A stretch of 64,000 nt of DNA from an uncultured Ruegeria sp. (GTDB taxonomy: Bacteria > Pseudomonadota > Alphaproteobacteria > Rhodobacterales > Rhodobacteraceae). Both the position numbers and the translations under genes were made by a program. Position 1 is the stretch's first letter; each line of letters opens with the position of its first letter. The DNA is taken from assembly GCF_947497005.1 (NCBI RefSeq), contig NZ_CANMFF010000004.1, positions 1 through 64,000 of the forward strand, in the 5' to 3' direction. The notes under the pieces are model-generated. The model ran no database searches and was not told the origin of the DNA. It saw only the letters and a program-made list of their open reading frames with translations. This document shows positions 42,714 through 55,043 of this stretch, one piece after another.

Positions 42714-43646
42714 TCATGCGTTTTCTTCCTGCTCGAACTGATCTGTACCCGATATGTTTTCCTCAGCGGTTTTGCGGATAATTGCGCCTATTTTCAGAAG
42801 GTTTTCGCCGAGCGGGTTGGTCTTTCGCCAGATCAGACCAATTGTGCGGGTAGGCGGGGTGTCCTGAAACCGGGCAATGGAGACGTCGGCGGATCGGGTT
42901 TCCAGCCCAACCGCCATTTCAGGTATCAGCGTCACGCCAATGCCCGCCCCGACCATCTGCACCAGTGTGGAAAGTGAACTGCCTTCCATGATGTGTTGTG
43001 GTTCGATGTTGCGGATTGAGCAGAAAGACAAGGCCTGATCCCTGAAACAATGCCCCTCTTCCAACAGCAGCAGGCGCATGGTTCTGAGTTGTGACGAACT
43101 TGGCGTTGGCAGGTCGGCATCCTGCACCGGACGGACAAGTAGAAAATCTTCGTTGAACAGCGAGAATTCCCGAAGGCTGGGTTCCGAGACCGGCAGGGCG
43201 ACGACCCCAAAATCCAACCGTGAGTCCAAAATTTCGCCGATCAAGGTCTGGGTGATCGTCTCTTTGGGTTCGATGGTAAGTTGCGGGAATCGCCGCGACA
43301 GCGCTTTGATGATCGAGGGCAGCAAATAAGGTGCGACTGTGGGTATGACCCCGATTCTAATGCGACCGGACAAGGGGCCCGAGGGGGATTGCACCAAATT
43401 CCCCAGATCTTCTACCCGTGTCAGGATTTCTCGGCCACGTTTCAGCACGTCTTCGCCAAGCGCTGTCAGGCGGGTTTCACGAGCCGCGCGTTCGACGAGC
43501 GGCCCACCCATGATCGCTTCCAGCTCTTTGATTTGTATGGAAAGCGCGGGCTGTGATATCGCACTTGCAGCCGCGGCCTTGCCAAAGTGACCGTGGGTGG
43601 CGAGGGCTTCGAAATAGCGCAGGTGTTTGAGGGTCAGTGCTTTCAT
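42714..43646 (-). CDS. oxyR: LysR-family peroxide sensor OxyR
   Basis: 310-residue OxyR. HTH at residues 20-40 (FGKAAAASAISQPALSIQIK). The redox pair is present as EGHCFRDQALSFC (near 200-210), which in OxyR forms a disulphide on H2O2 exposure. Divergent from katG across 107 bases, the standard arrangement for peroxide-induced catalase. That gap (43647-43753) is AT-rich with an inverted element around 43665-43700 (GATAGT...ATTATCG) where OxyR may bind. Confidence 0.93.
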   Translation of the reverse strand: MKALTLKHLRYFEALATHGHFGKAAAASAISQPALSIQIKELEAIMGGPLVERAARETRLTALGEDVLKRGREILTRVEDLGNLVQSPSGPLSGRIRIGVIPTVAPYLLPSIIKALSRRFPQLTIEPKETITQTLIGEILDSRLDFGVVALPVSEPSLREFSLFNEDFLLVRPVQDADLPTPSSSQLRTMRLLLLEEGHCFRDQALSFCSIRNIEPQHIMEGSSLSTLVQMVGAGIGVTLIPEMAVGLETRSADVSIARFQDTPPTRTIGLIWRKTNPLGENLLKIGAIIRKTAEENISGTDQFEQEENA

Positions 43647-43735
43647 AGGAAAAATTTATCACAATGATAGTAATTACAAATTTCCAATTATCGAAGCGGT
43701 AGGGTACGAGTCAAGTCATCTGAACCCCTAGGTAA

Positions 43736-45934
<2,199 letters not shown>

Positions 45935-45944
45935 GTCATGAAAA

Positions 45945-45980
45945 AATCAGGCGAGGGAAACCTCGCCTGATTTGCTTTTT
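45945..45980. terminator. Terminator after katG
   Basis: AATCAGGCGAG and CTCGCCTGATT form an 11-bp stem with GGAAAC loop, followed by TTGCTTTTTT on the plus strand and preceded by an A-run, so it can act for katG and the convergent FAH-family gene. Confidence 0.9.
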
Positions 45981-46008
45981 TCTGGGGCCTGCATTTGCTT
46001 TCGCCTGC

Positions 46009-46851
46009 TTATCCTGCGATCACCTTCTGTTTTTGAACGCCCAGGCCTTCGATACCCAATTCCATCGTGTCACCCGGTTTCAGATAGACCTGTGGATTTT
46101 GCCCCATGCCAACGCCCGGCGGTGTGCCGGTCGAGATCACATCACCCGGTTGCAGCGACATGAATTGCGACAGGTGCGAGATCACGGTTGCCACACCGAA
46201 ATGCATCGTTTGAGTCGAGCCGTCCTGATAGCGATGGCCGTTGACTTCAAGATACATCGGCAAGTCCTGCGGGTCAGTTATCTCGTCCCGTGTCACCAAC
46301 CAAGGGCCGATGGGTCCGAACGTGTCGGCGGATTTGCCTTTGACCCACTGACCTGAACGGTGCAGCTGAAAATCTCGTTCTGACAGGTCGTTGACCACGC
46401 AATAGCCTGCGATGTGATCCATCGCTTCGGCTTCAGTCACGTATTTTGTCTCTTTGCCGATCACTACGCCCAATTCGACTTCCCAATCTGTTTTGACTGA
46501 GCCTCGCGGGATTTCAACCGTTTCATTCGGGCCGTTGATGGCCGATGTGGCTTTGAAAAAAATCACAGGCTCCTGTGGCAATTCCAAACCGCTTTCCGCG
46601 GCGTGATCGGCATAGTTCAGGCCGATGCAGACAAACTTGCCCACATGGCCGACGCATGCTCCGAGGCGGGCGTTGTCGTCGACCACCGGTAAGCCCGTCG
46701 GGTCCAACGCACGAAGCCGCGCCAGTCCTTCATCACTGAGGACGTCGCCGGAGATATCGTCTATGATGCCCGACAGGTCGCGAATTGAGCCATCTTCGTG
46801 CAGCAGACCGGGCTTTTCCGCACCCAACGCACCAAAGCGTAACAGTTTCAT
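46009..46851 (-). CDS. FAH-family hydrolase, probable 2,4-diketo-3-deoxy-fuconate hydrolase
   Basis: 280-residue fumarylacetoacetate-hydrolase-fold enzyme. CIGLNYADHAAESG near 75, EVELGVVIGKETKYV near 125 (acidic metal ligands) and GDVISTGTPPGVGMG near 238 are the FAH hallmarks. In the non-phosphorylative L-fucose pathway this family cleaves 2,4-diketo-3-deoxy-L-fuconate to pyruvate and L-lactate, and the five other enzymes of that route adjoin. Last gene of the minus-strand operon; AAAGGATCACATC is the ribosome site. Confidence 0.85.
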   Translation of the reverse strand: MKLLRFGALGAEKPGLLHEDGSIRDLSGIIDDISGDVLSDEGLARLRALDPTGLPVVDDNARLGACVGHVGKFVCIGLNYADHAAESGLELPQEPVIFFKATSAINGPNETVEIPRGSVKTDWEVELGVVIGKETKYVTEAEAMDHIAGYCVVNDLSERDFQLHRSGQWVKGKSADTFGPIGPWLVTRDEITDPQDLPMYLEVNGHRYQDGSTQTMHFGVATVISHLSQFMSLQPGDVISTGTPPGVGMGQNPQVYLKPGDTMELGIEGLGVQKQKVIAG

Positions 46852-46869
46852 GATGTGATCCTTTTCAGC

Positions 46870-47625
46870 TTATGTCGTCCAGCCGCCATCAATGGCAAAG
46901 GGCTGACCCGTCGTGTATGTGCTGCTGTCGCTTGCAAGATAAAGCGCGAGCTCGGCAACTTCTTTCGCCGTACCAATGCGCCCCATCGGTTGGCGAGCGA
47001 TAAAATTCGTCATTGCCTTTTCATAATCGCCTGTCGATTTCAGGCGCTCGTGCAGGCTGGGGCTGTCGACAGTTCCGGGGCATATGGCGTTGCATCGAAT
47101 GCCTTGCGTGACGAAATCGGCGGCTATCGACTTGGTCAGCCCGATTACTGCCGCCTTTGAGGCGCAATAGGCAAACCGGTTCGGCACGCCTTTCATCGAA
47201 GACGCAACCGAAGACATGTTGATGATAGATCCGCCGCCGTGTTCCAGCATAGCAGGCAGGGTCAAACGGATCAGGCGATACATGGCCTTTACATTCAGGT
47301 CGAAGCTGAAGTTCCAGTCCTCTTCTTCGCAATCCAGGATTGAGCCGCTCGCTACATGGCCAGCGCAGTTGAACAGGATATCCAGCGGCGGCAACTCAGC
47401 TGCGACACGCTTCACGGCGTGTGCGTCTGTCACATCGAGGTAAATTGGAGAAACGCCGCCAATCTCTGAAAGCTCCGCTAAAGCGGCTTGGTTTATGTCG
47501 CTGGCAAAAACGCGGGCTCCTTCGGCGGCAAACAATTCGGCAGTGGCGCGACCAATGCCCTGGCCGGCCGCACTGATGAATGCGGTTTTGCCTTTCAATC
47601 GGTCAGAAGGTTGAAACGATGTCAT
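46870..47625 (-). CDS. SDR, probable 2-keto-3-deoxy-L-fuconate dehydrogenase
   Basis: 251-residue classical SDR: SAAGQGIG cofactor motif near 17, ASDINQAAL (Asp favouring NAD), NCAGHVASG, catalytic MSSVASSMKGVPNRFAYCAS with YxxxK, and TTGQPFAIDGGW at the C-terminus. ATG 47625 has GAGGACCAGA upstream; an ATG four codons earlier has none. Located between lactonase and FAH genes, it fits oxidation of 2-keto-3-deoxy-L-fuconate at C4. Confidence 0.85.
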   Translation of the reverse strand: MTSFQPSDRLKGKTAFISAAGQGIGRATAELFAAEGARVFASDINQAALAELSEIGGVSPIYLDVTDAHAVKRVAAELPPLDILFNCAGHVASGSILDCEEEDWNFSFDLNVKAMYRLIRLTLPAMLEHGGGSIINMSSVASSMKGVPNRFAYCASKAAVIGLTKSIAADFVTQGIRCNAICPGTVDSPSLHERLKSTGDYEKAMTNFIARQPMGRIGTAKEVAELALYLASDSSTYTTGQPFAIDGGWTT

Positions 47626-47759
47626 TCTGGTCCTCATATTCTTACTGGCAAGCAGATCTGGCGATGTTCTGGAAAGGAGTTCCCTTCCATTCGCCTCGAA
47701 GGTGGAATTGCTAATTTCTCAATACGGCGAACAGGGGGTCGAGGTTGGATGCAGCCATG

Positions 47760-48590
47760 TCACGTCCTGAGATGATAGGCTTTCGCTGCGTTCCCTCCCA
47801 AGATGGCGGCACGATCATCCAGAGACAGCATGCTCAGCAAATCTTCAGTTGTTTCAACCCAGTATTCATAGCTGTTGGCAAGTGTGCAAACCGGCCAGTC
47901 GCTGCCCCAGATCAGGCGTGATGGGCCGAATGTATCCAGCAAGTGCAGCACATAGGGGCGCAGGGCATCGGCCGTCCAATCAGGGGCGGCTTCGGTGACG
48001 AGGCCGGACAATTTGCAAAACGCGGAGGTGTCCCGTGCCAGTGCGGCCATGTCTTCGGCCCAACCCTCGATCACGCCATCGCGGATCAGAGGTTTGGAGC
48101 CATGATCGATTACAACCCGCATTTCCGGGTGTCGTGCCAGTAGTTGGCGCAGCTGACCAAGGTGCCGGGGCAGGGTGAGAGCATCAAAAGTCAGGTCGTT
48201 TGACAAAAGCGCGTCAAAGGCTGGACTCAGCGCGTCGCCGAGCATCCAGTTCGGATCGGCGATGTCCTGGATCATCGGGCGCAGGCCGACCAATACGGGA
48301 TGTGCTGCAAGCGCTGAAATTTGCGCAGATGCATCCGGCGCTTCGAAATCGACCCAGCCTACCACGCCCTTAACGAAGGGCGTCCGGTCAGCCAGCGACA
48401 ACATATATTCAGTTTCGGCAATTGTAGGTGCGGCCTGAACCAATACGGTCCCGTCGATCCCCTGTGTTCGCAGCAAGGGGGCAAGATCTTCAGGTCGGAA
48501 GTCCCTGTAGATCTGCGACAGATCCGGTGTCAGCCATCCATAATCGCCACGTTCCAAAGCCCAAAAATGCTGATGGGCGTCGATCTTCAT
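47760..48590 (-). CDS. Amidohydrolase-2 family, probable L-fuconolactonase
   Basis: 276-residue COG3618-type lactonase: KIDAHQHFWAL (HxH) at the N-terminus, MRVVIDHGSKPLI near 140, and RLIWGSDWPVCTL near 225 with the Asp of the catalytic site. Matches L-fuconolactonases in length and motifs. ATG overlaps the fucU stop (ATGA). A 134-base gap to the SDR gene contains no gene. Confidence 0.87.
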   Translation of the reverse strand: MKIDAHQHFWALERGDYGWLTPDLSQIYRDFRPEDLAPLLRTQGIDGTVLVQAAPTIAETEYMLSLADRTPFVKGVVGWVDFEAPDASAQISALAAHPVLVGLRPMIQDIADPNWMLGDALSPAFDALLSNDLTFDALTLPRHLGQLRQLLARHPEMRVVIDHGSKPLIRDGVIEGWAEDMAALARDTSAFCKLSGLVTEAAPDWTADALRPYVLHLLDTFGPSRLIWGSDWPVCTLANSYEYWVETTEDLLSMLSLDDRAAILGGNAAKAYHLRT

Positions 48591-49015
48591 GCAATCACGC
48601 CTTTTTTCAGGATGATATTGCCATACAGCCTGCGTTCTCCGGTCTGAATGATGGCAAAGGCGGTGGCCGCGCGCTGGTAAAAGGTGAACCGGTCCAGGCC
48701 TTGTATTTGGGCGGGGTTGTCGGCCTCAGCATCAATGATCCCTTGAAAATCAGCAACGGCTTCGGGTATGGCTGCCGGGTCGCCGACAACCTGCATGGTC
48801 AGGGCAGGATCGGGCACAAAAGTATCCATTGGCATGACGGACAATACGGCGCTCAGCAATTCGCTTGCCGATGAGCCATCTGCACGGATGCAGTCGGGGC
48901 CAAAGCTGGAACCTGGGAAATTGGCATCCGCGATCACGATTTCATCGCCATGGCCCATGGCCCGTAAGGTATACAGCATTTCAGGAGACAGCAGCGGGTC
49001 GAGATTACGCAGCAT
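48587..49015 (-). CDS. fucU: L-fucose mutarotase FucU (RbsD/FucU family)
   Basis: 142-residue mutarotase interconverting anomers of L-fucose. LRNLDPLLSPEMLYTLRAMG and GDEIVIADANFPG are diagnostic; the catalytic His seen in many RbsD-type proteins (GHGD) is present at GHGDE, and YGNIILKKGVI forms the C-terminus. ATG 49015 overlaps the upstream stop by 11 bases; an upstream ATG at 49042 would give an atypical extension. Confidence 0.9.
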   Translation of the reverse strand: MLRNLDPLLSPEMLYTLRAMGHGDEIVIADANFPGSSFGPDCIRADGSSASELLSAVLSVMPMDTFVPDPALTMQVVGDPAAIPEAVADFQGIIDAEADNPAQIQGLDRFTFYQRAATAFAIIQTGERRLYGNIILKKGVIA

Positions 49016-50057
49016 CGGCGGTGTCCTTGGGTAAGGGCGCATCTGGCCGGATCAGGCCTTCGCTGCGCAGGTCTGACCAAAGCTGTGCCGGGATTTCGTG
49101 TTCCAGCAAGGCAACGTTGGATTGAACTTCCGCGGAACTGACCGCGCCGGGGATCACTGTTTTGACAGCAGGATGCCCCAGAACGAACTGCAGGGCCGCT
49201 GCGATCAATGGCGTATCATGGGCTGCGCAAACAGCTTCGATCTTGCGAACACGTTCGAGGATCTCGGGTGAGGCATCGGCGTAATTGTATTTTGCGCCGG
49301 GCACCGGGCCGGTGGCTAGAATGCCGGAATTGTAGGGACCGCCCAGAATGATGCCAACGTCACGTTTTTCGCAAAGCGGCAGGAAGCTGTCCAACGCTTC
49401 CTGTTCCAACAGGGTGTAGCGCCCGGCCAGCAGAAACCCGTCGAAATCGCCAAGGCCCAGAAGTTTCTCGCAGACCTGCCACTCGTTTACACCTGCGCCG
49501 ATCGCTGCGACCTCGCCTGCGGCGCGCAGTTCTGTCAGGGCTCTGAACCCGCCGCGGTCGAACAGTTCACGGACTTTGGCGTCGGACATTTCCTGACTGC
49601 CCTGGCTGAAAACGCAGACATCATGCACCAGAAGAATGTCTGCATTGGCGACACCGATCCGGTCCCGACTGGCTTCGTAGGATCGCATGACACCATCATA
49701 GGTATAATCGAACACGATACGCTTTTGCGGAACGTCCACAAATGCCTCGGGTGTCACTTCATGCGGCTCGCATTCCAGCAACAAGCGACCGATTTTAGTC
49801 GACAGCTGGATATTCTCGCGCCCGAACCGCCTGATGGCTTCACCAAAGCGATATTCTGACCGGCCCAACCCGTATTGTGGGGCGGTGTCGAAAAAGCGGA
49901 TGCCCGCATCATATGCGGCCTGCAATGCAGCCTGCGCATCTGCGTCCGAGACTTTGCGGTACAGATTGCCCAAAGGCGCACCGCCGAATCCCATTCGGGT
50001 CAGCGGAACGGGTCGGGATGTTCGACTGTTCAGAAGAGTGGTGTATGAAACGGTCAT
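49005..50057 (-). CDS. Aldo/keto reductase, probable L-fucose (aldose) dehydrogenase
   Basis: 350-residue AKR resembling D-threo-aldose/L-fucose 1-dehydrogenases. RMGFGGAPLGNLY near 22, FFDTAPQYGLGRSEYRFGEA near 55 (catalytic Asp and Tyr), STKIGRLL (Lys) near 87, and VLGHPAVKTVIPGAVSSAEV near 290 for cofactor binding. ATG overlaps the gntR stop (ATGA). It would oxidise L-fucose to the lactone, the first pathway step. Confidence 0.87.
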   Translation of the reverse strand: MTVSYTTLLNSRTSRPVPLTRMGFGGAPLGNLYRKVSDADAQAALQAAYDAGIRFFDTAPQYGLGRSEYRFGEAIRRFGRENIQLSTKIGRLLLECEPHEVTPEAFVDVPQKRIVFDYTYDGVMRSYEASRDRIGVANADILLVHDVCVFSQGSQEMSDAKVRELFDRGGFRALTELRAAGEVAAIGAGVNEWQVCEKLLGLGDFDGFLLAGRYTLLEQEALDSFLPLCEKRDVGIILGGPYNSGILATGPVPGAKYNYADASPEILERVRKIEAVCAAHDTPLIAAALQFVLGHPAVKTVIPGAVSSAEVQSNVALLEHEIPAQLWSDLRSEGLIRPDAPLPKDTADAA

Positions 50058-50791
50058 CCTGCCTCTCGGATTCTTTTGGGGGTTAAGTTGAACAGATGCG
50101 GTTTTTCCTGCTGCAGCCGTTCGATCCGAGGCATCAGTTGTCCCAGATGATGGCGCATGGCGTCTTGTGCAGCACGCTCGTCATGGATGCTGATGGCATC
50201 GAATATCGCACGATGTTCCGCGAGTGTTTCGGCGATCCGGCCCGGCGTCGGCAACAAAAGCATGCGCGCGCGGCTGACTTGCAGCGACACGGTCTGCGCC
50301 ACATCCGGTAGGCGCAACATTCCGGTGAACGCCATCAATAGGGCATGGAATTCCTCATCTGCCTGATAAAAACCGGAGACGTCATCGTCTTCGATCAGAA
50401 GGTCTTGCAGGCGCATGTTGCGGCTCAGCTTCTTGCGCTGATCTTCGGTCAGGTCGCGTGCAACTTTGGCCACTGTCGCCAGTTCCAGAGCTTCTCGAAG
50501 AAACGCGCCTTCACGGATTTCATTCATCGAGAAATAGGACACTCGTGTACCTGATTGCGGCACCACATCCACCAACCCTTCGGCAGCAAGCCTCGTGATT
50601 GCGTCCGACACCGGTGCCCGCGAAACGCCCAGGCGTTCGCAGATTGGCGCTTTTTTGAGGTTGGCCCCCGGCGGAAAGTCCAGTGCCAGGATTGCGTGCT
50701 TGATGGATTGGTACACCCGTTGCGCAAGTGATCCCTCGAAGGTCGAAATTTCTGGAAGACGGATGGCGTCAATGTCGTGTGGGCGGTTCAT
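50054..50791 (-). CDS. GntR-family regulator (FCD/FadR type)
   Basis: 245-residue regulator: N-terminal winged helix (AILALDFPPGANLKKAPICE followed by RLGVSRAPVSDAITRL) and C-terminal FCD ligand-binding domain with the metal-site residues DEEFHALLM, HRAIFDAI and RHHL. First gene of the minus-strand arm of the fucose locus and divergent from the dehydratase gene, with a palindrome between (50808-50821), so it likely controls both arms. Confidence 0.9.
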   Translation of the reverse strand: MNRPHDIDAIRLPEISTFEGSLAQRVYQSIKHAILALDFPPGANLKKAPICERLGVSRAPVSDAITRLAAEGLVDVVPQSGTRVSYFSMNEIREGAFLREALELATVAKVARDLTEDQRKKLSRNMRLQDLLIEDDDVSGFYQADEEFHALLMAFTGMLRLPDVAQTVSLQVSRARMLLLPTPGRIAETLAEHRAIFDAISIHDERAAQDAMRHHLGQLMPRIERLQQEKPHLFNLTPKRIREAG

Positions 50792-50807
50792 GGTTCTGAA
50801 CTATCAT

Positions 50808-50821
50808 ACTAACATGTTAGT
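50808..50821. promoter_or_regulatory. GntR operator candidate ACTAACATGTTAGT
   Basis: Perfect 14-bp palindrome in the 82-base divergent gap, immediately upstream of TTGACA at 50821-50826 on the plus strand and 17 bases before the gntR start. Size and position fit an FCD-type GntR operator. Confidence 0.65.
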
Positions 50822-50873
50822 TGACAAGTGCAGTTTATCCTCGTAGCTCTGTGGCGGACCAAGCGGGGAATCC

Positions 50874-52427
50874 ATGCACCCAGTTTCAGATATCAAGGGC
50901 ACCGACGGCGCGGCACGTGATACGATCCGCCTGAGCCCGGACGACAATGTGATCATCGCTTTGCGTGACCTTCTTTCCGGTGCGCAGCCTGACGAATTGT
51001 CCGGGTCGCTTTCCTCTGACATCACGCGGGGCCACAAGATCGCGACCGCACAGATTGCAGCGGGTGAAAACGTCATTCGGTATGGCCAGATCATCGGTCA
51101 GGCCAAGGCAGATATTGCGATGGGCGAGCATGTGCATGTTCACAATCTGGGTATGGGTGCCCATCATCAGGACTATGCGCATGCAAGCGCGAACAGACCG
51201 TTGCCCGAGCTTTCCGGGGGTCGCGTTTTCCAGGGTTTCCACCGTGCCGACGGCAAGGTCGGTACGCGCAACTACATCGGTATTCTGACCACGGTGAATT
51301 GTTCCGGTTCGGTGGCGCGGTTCATAGCTGAAGCTGCCGAAAAGAAGGGTTTGTTAGACGCATACCCAAATGTGGACGGCATCGTTCCGATCGTTCACGG
51401 CACCGGGTGCGGCATGTCGGGTACGGACGAGGGGTATGCCACGTTGTTTCGGACGCTGGCCGGATATGCCCAACATCCGAATTTTGCCGGCATTCTTTTG
51501 ATCGGTCTTGGATGCGAAGTGATGCAGGTGGCCGATCTGGTTGGGGGGCGCCCAATCCGTTCCGACGGTGCGTTGCGCTATATGACGATTCAGAATGAGG
51601 GTGGTACGCGTCGCACAATTGAACGTGGTCTGGAAGAGCTGCGCGGGATTGCAGAATTGGCGAATAAAGCCGAACGCGAACCTGCCCCGGTCAGTGCCCT
51701 AATGGTTGGAATGCAATGCGGTGGTTCGGATGGGTACTCCGGGATCACCGCCAATCCGGCCCTTGGCTATGCCTCGGATCTGCTGGTGCGGCATGGCGGC
51801 ACAACGATCCTGTCGGAAACGTCAGAAATTTATGGTGCAGAACACCTTTTGACCCGTCGGGCGGAGTCCGTTGAAGTCGGAGAAAAACTGATCGAACGCA
51901 TCCGCTGGTGGGAGGAATACACCCGCCGCAATGGCGGCGAAATGAACAACAATCCCAGCCCCGGAAACAAGCGCGGCGGGTTGACGACCATTCTGGAGAA
52001 GTCGCTGGGCGCGGTCGCCAAGGGCGGCACCGCTCCCCTGAGTGGTGTTTACAAGTTCGGCGAAAAAATCGACCGGACCGGCTTTGTGTTCATGGACAGC
52101 CCCGGCTTTGACCCGTGCTCGGTCACCGGGCAGGTGGCCGCGGGTGCAAACCTGATCGTATTTACCACCGGGCGGGGCTCGGTTTCTGGGTATCAGCCAA
52201 CGCCTTGCGTAAAGTTGGCCACCAATTCCGAAATGTATGCCCGGATGTCGGAAGACATGGATCTGAACTGCGGTGACATCGTCACTGACGGCGTAAGCAT
52301 CGGAGCAAAAGGTGAAGAACTGTTCGAAATGCTGATCCGCGTTGCATCGGGCGAGCAAACAAAAAGCGAGGAGCTTGGTTTTGGCGGGGTCGAATTCGTG
52401 CCCTGGCAGATTGGCGCAGTGATGTAA
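50874..52427 (+). CDS. UxaA/altronate-dehydratase family, probable fuconate dehydratase
   Basis: 517-residue iron-dependent sugar-acid dehydratase. N-terminal SAF domain (residues 15-95, with MGEHVHVHNLG), then GFHRADGKVGTRNYIGILTT, GTGCGMSGTDEG near 178, MQCGGSDGYSGITANPALGY near 285 and GRGSVSGYQPTPCVKLATN near 430; the conserved Cys residues are present. In this locus it supplies the missing dehydration step of L-fuconate, a role more often filled by an enolase-superfamily enzyme. Altronate or galactarate specificity cannot be excluded from sequence alone. Confidence 0.8.
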   Translation: MHPVSDIKGTDGAARDTIRLSPDDNVIIALRDLLSGAQPDELSGSLSSDITRGHKIATAQIAAGENVIRYGQIIGQAKADIAMGEHVHVHNLGMGAHHQDYAHASANRPLPELSGGRVFQGFHRADGKVGTRNYIGILTTVNCSGSVARFIAEAAEKKGLLDAYPNVDGIVPIVHGTGCGMSGTDEGYATLFRTLAGYAQHPNFAGILLIGLGCEVMQVADLVGGRPIRSDGALRYMTIQNEGGTRRTIERGLEELRGIAELANKAEREPAPVSALMVGMQCGGSDGYSGITANPALGYASDLLVRHGGTTILSETSEIYGAEHLLTRRAESVEVGEKLIERIRWWEEYTRRNGGEMNNNPSPGNKRGGLTTILEKSLGAVAKGGTAPLSGVYKFGEKIDRTGFVFMDSPGFDPCSVTGQVAAGANLIVFTTGRGSVSGYQPTPCVKLATNSEMYARMSEDMDLNCGDIVTDGVSIGAKGEELFEMLIRVASGEQTKSEELGFGGVEFVPWQIGAVM

Positions 52428-52468
52428 TCCACGCGCGCCCCAGGGGAGAGGGGCACTTGGGAGGATAA

Positions 52469-53995
52469 ATGAAGAAACTGGTCGACATGATGGGGATCGA
52501 GAAACACTTCCCCGGTGTCCATGCGCTGAAGTCGGTGCAGTTCGATTTGATGCCCGAAGAAGTTCACGCGCTTATGGGCGAGAATGGCGCGGGTAAAAGC
52601 ACGCTGATGAAAATCCTCTCGGGGATCTATCAGCGCGACGGCGGCACACTGCAAATCGAAGGACGGGATGCCAGTCCGAAGACCCCGCGCGAGGCGCAGG
52701 ACCTGGGTATCGGTATCATCCATCAGGAACTGAGCCTGATGAACGATCTGACAGTGGCGCAGAACATCTTTATCGGCCGCGAACCCCGAAAACGGTTTGG
52801 TCGTTTGGACGATACTGTGTTGAATGCGCAGACTGCCGAAATTTTTTCGTCCATGAACCTCAACCTAGACCCCAAGGCGCTGGTCGGCAGCCTGACCATC
52901 GCGAAACAACAGATGGTCGAGATCGCCAAGGCCCTGTCTTACCGGTCCAGGGTTTTGATCATGGATGAACCGACCGCGGCGTTGAATGACGCAGAAATAG
53001 CCGAGTTATTTGTCATTATCCGCCGCCTGAAGGCCGAAGGTGTGGGTGTCGTCTATATCAGCCACAAAATGGATGAGCTGAAGCAGATAGCCGACCGGGT
53101 CACAGTGATGCGCGACGGAGAATATGTTGGCACGGTTGGCGCGGCCGATACGCCGATCAGCCAGATCATCGCGATGATGGTAGGCCGCGAAGTCAAGGAA
53201 GAACCGCTGGTGCCGCCCGATCTGAGCGCTGCCGAGGTTTCGCTGGAAGTGACAGGTCTGAGCAGAGGGCATGAAATTCGCGATGTCAGCTTTTCGGTCC
53301 TCAGGGGCGAGATTCTGGGTTTTGCCGGGTTGATGGGCGCTGGGCGCACCGAAGTGGCCCGCGCCATCTTTGGTGCCGACCCAAAGGACAGCGGCGAAGT
53401 TCGGGTGCATGGTAGGGCCGTTTCGATCAGGTCACCGAAAGACGCGGTAAAGGCAGGCATCGGGTACCTGTCCGAAGATCGAAAACACTTTGGCCTGGCC
53501 ACCGGAATGAATGTTCGGGACAACATCGCCCTGGCTTCAATGGACATGTTTACCGGGACAGGCGGCACCCTGCACGACGGTGAAATGGCGGCTACTGCAA
53601 AAAACTACATCACTCAACTGGGCATCCGAACGCCTTCGGACACACAGGAAGTACGTTTGCTGTCCGGTGGCAATCAGCAAAAGGTTGTCATCGCAAAATG
53701 GTTGCTGCGGGATTGCGATATCCTGATTTTCGATGAACCCACGCGCGGCATCGATGTCGGTGCGAAATCGGAAATCTACAAGCTGCTGGAAGAACTGGCG
53801 GGGCAGGGCAAGACGATCATCGTGATTTCGTCTGAATTGCCCGAGATCATGCGCCTTAGCCACCGAATCGCCGTGATGTGCGAAGGCCAACTGACCGGCA
53901 TTCTGCCTGGCGGAAAAGACACCACTCAGGAAGACATCATGCATCTGGCGACTCAGCGGGCGGCGGCAATGAAGGTTACAGGGACAGTGCAATGA
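52469..53995 (+). CDS. Sugar ABC importer ATPase, RbsA/XylG type
   Basis: 508-residue double ATPase of CUT2 importers. First Walker [17 protein letters not shown] near 38 and [13 protein letters not shown]; the second half has a degenerate P-loop ([16 protein letters not shown] near 288) and signature [16 protein letters not shown] near 400 with Walker [17 protein letters not shown]. This asymmetry is normal for the family. GGGAGGATAA precedes ATG. First of three importer genes downstream of the dehydratase. Confidence 0.95.
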   Translation: MKKLVDMMGIEKHFPGVHALKSVQFDLMPEEVHALMGENGAGKSTLMKILSGIYQRDGGTLQIEGRDASPKTPREAQDLGIGIIHQELSLMNDLTVAQNIFIGREPRKRFGRLDDTVLNAQTAEIFSSMNLNLDPKALVGSLTIAKQQMVEIAKALSYRSRVLIMDEPTAALNDAEIAELFVIIRRLKAEGVGVVYISHKMDELKQIADRVTVMRDGEYVGTVGAADTPISQIIAMMVGREVKEEPLVPPDLSAAEVSLEVTGLSRGHEIRDVSFSVLRGEILGFAGLMGAGRTEVARAIFGADPKDSGEVRVHGRAVSIRSPKDAVKAGIGYLSEDRKHFGLATGMNVRDNIALASMDMFTGTGGTLHDGEMAATAKNYITQLGIRTPSDTQEVRLLSGGNQQKVVIAKWLLRDCDILIFDEPTRGIDVGAKSEIYKLLEELAGQGKTIIVISSELPEIMRLSHRIAVMCEGQLTGILPGGKDTTQEDIMHLATQRAAAMKVTGTVQ

Positions 53996-54999
53996 CTTCA
54001 GCAACGGATATCGAAAAGAAAAGCCCGCTGGCGGGGCTGTCTGAAAGCGGCGCCTATCAAAAGCTGCTGGCCTTCGCCAGTCTGATTGCGTTGCTGATCG
54101 GGTTCTCGATTGCATCGCCGAACTTCATGCAAACGTCGAACATGATTGCCATTTTGCAGGCGACATCGGTCAATGGGGTGTTGGCCGTTGCGGCGACACT
54201 TGTCATCATTACCGGCGGGATCGACCTGTCAGTGGGAACCCTGATGACGTTTTGCGCCGTAATTGCCGGTGTTGCGCTGACATATCTTGGACTGCCACTG
54301 TTGCTGGGCGTCGCGGCGGCGATTTGCGCGGGTGCGCTCTGCGGACTGTGTTCGGGTACGTTTGTTGCCAAGATGAAAATCCCCCCTTTCATCGCCACGT
54401 TGGGCATGATGCTGATCCTCAAGGGGTTGTCGCTGGTGATTTCCGGAACCAGGCCGATCTATTTTAACGACACGCCGGGTTTCGATCAGATTTCACGCGG
54501 CTCGCTGATCGGGGATGTGCTTCCCGCGCTACCTATCCCAAACGGCGTGTTGATCCTGTTTCTTGTAGCCATTGCGGCGTCTTACATTCTGGGGCGCACG
54601 GTTCTTGGTCGCTACACCTTTGCGCTGGGGTCGAATGAAGAGGCAGTGCGCCTTTCGGGGGTGAATACCGATCTTTGGAAAATGCGCATTTACGCTCTGG
54701 CTGGAGGGATATGCGGTATCGGGGGGATCCTGATCGCGTCACGTCTGAATTCCGCCCAGCCTGCTCTGGGGCTTGGGTACGAGCTTGAAGCGATTGCCGC
54801 TGTCGTCATCGGAGGAACGTCCCTTTCCGGTGGCCGCGGCACGATTCTGGGAACATTGATAGGCGCCTTGATCATGGCGGTGCTGACCAACGGTTTGCGG
54901 GTGCTGTCCGTCGCGCAGGAGTGGCAGACCGTTGTCACCGGCGCGATCATCATCCTTGCGGTTTACGCCGACATGGCCCGGCGCAGGAAGTCGGGCTGA
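53992..54999 (+). CDS. Sugar ABC importer permease, RbsC type
   Basis: 335-residue CUT2 permease with about eight to ten spans. [13 protein letters not shown] near 82 is the RbsC hallmark, [20 protein letters not shown] near 120, and [20 protein letters not shown] near 270. ATG 53992 overlaps the ATPase stop (ATGA). A longer frame upstream lies in the ATPase gene and is not used. Confidence 0.94.
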   Translation: MTSATDIEKKSPLAGLSESGAYQKLLAFASLIALLIGFSIASPNFMQTSNMIAILQATSVNGVLAVAATLVIITGGIDLSVGTLMTFCAVIAGVALTYLGLPLLLGVAAAICAGALCGLCSGTFVAKMKIPPFIATLGMMLILKGLSLVISGTRPIYFNDTPGFDQISRGSLIGDVLPALPIPNGVLILFLVAIAASYILGRTVLGRYTFALGSNEEAVRLSGVNTDLWKMRIYALAGGICGIGGILIASRLNSAQPALGLGYELEAIAAVVIGGTSLSGGRGTILGTLIGALIMAVLTNGLRVLSVAQEWQTVVTGAIIILAVYADMARRRKSG

Positions 55000-55043
55000 A
55001 ATTACTTGTAAATCAAATACTAAGACCAACTGGAGGAGAAAAC

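Noticed and set aside
50874..52427. Altronate dehydratase for hexuronate degradation
   Set aside because: No other hexuronate gene (isomerase, reductase, KDG kinase) is present, while all other fucose-route enzymes are; the fuconate role fits better though it is unproved.
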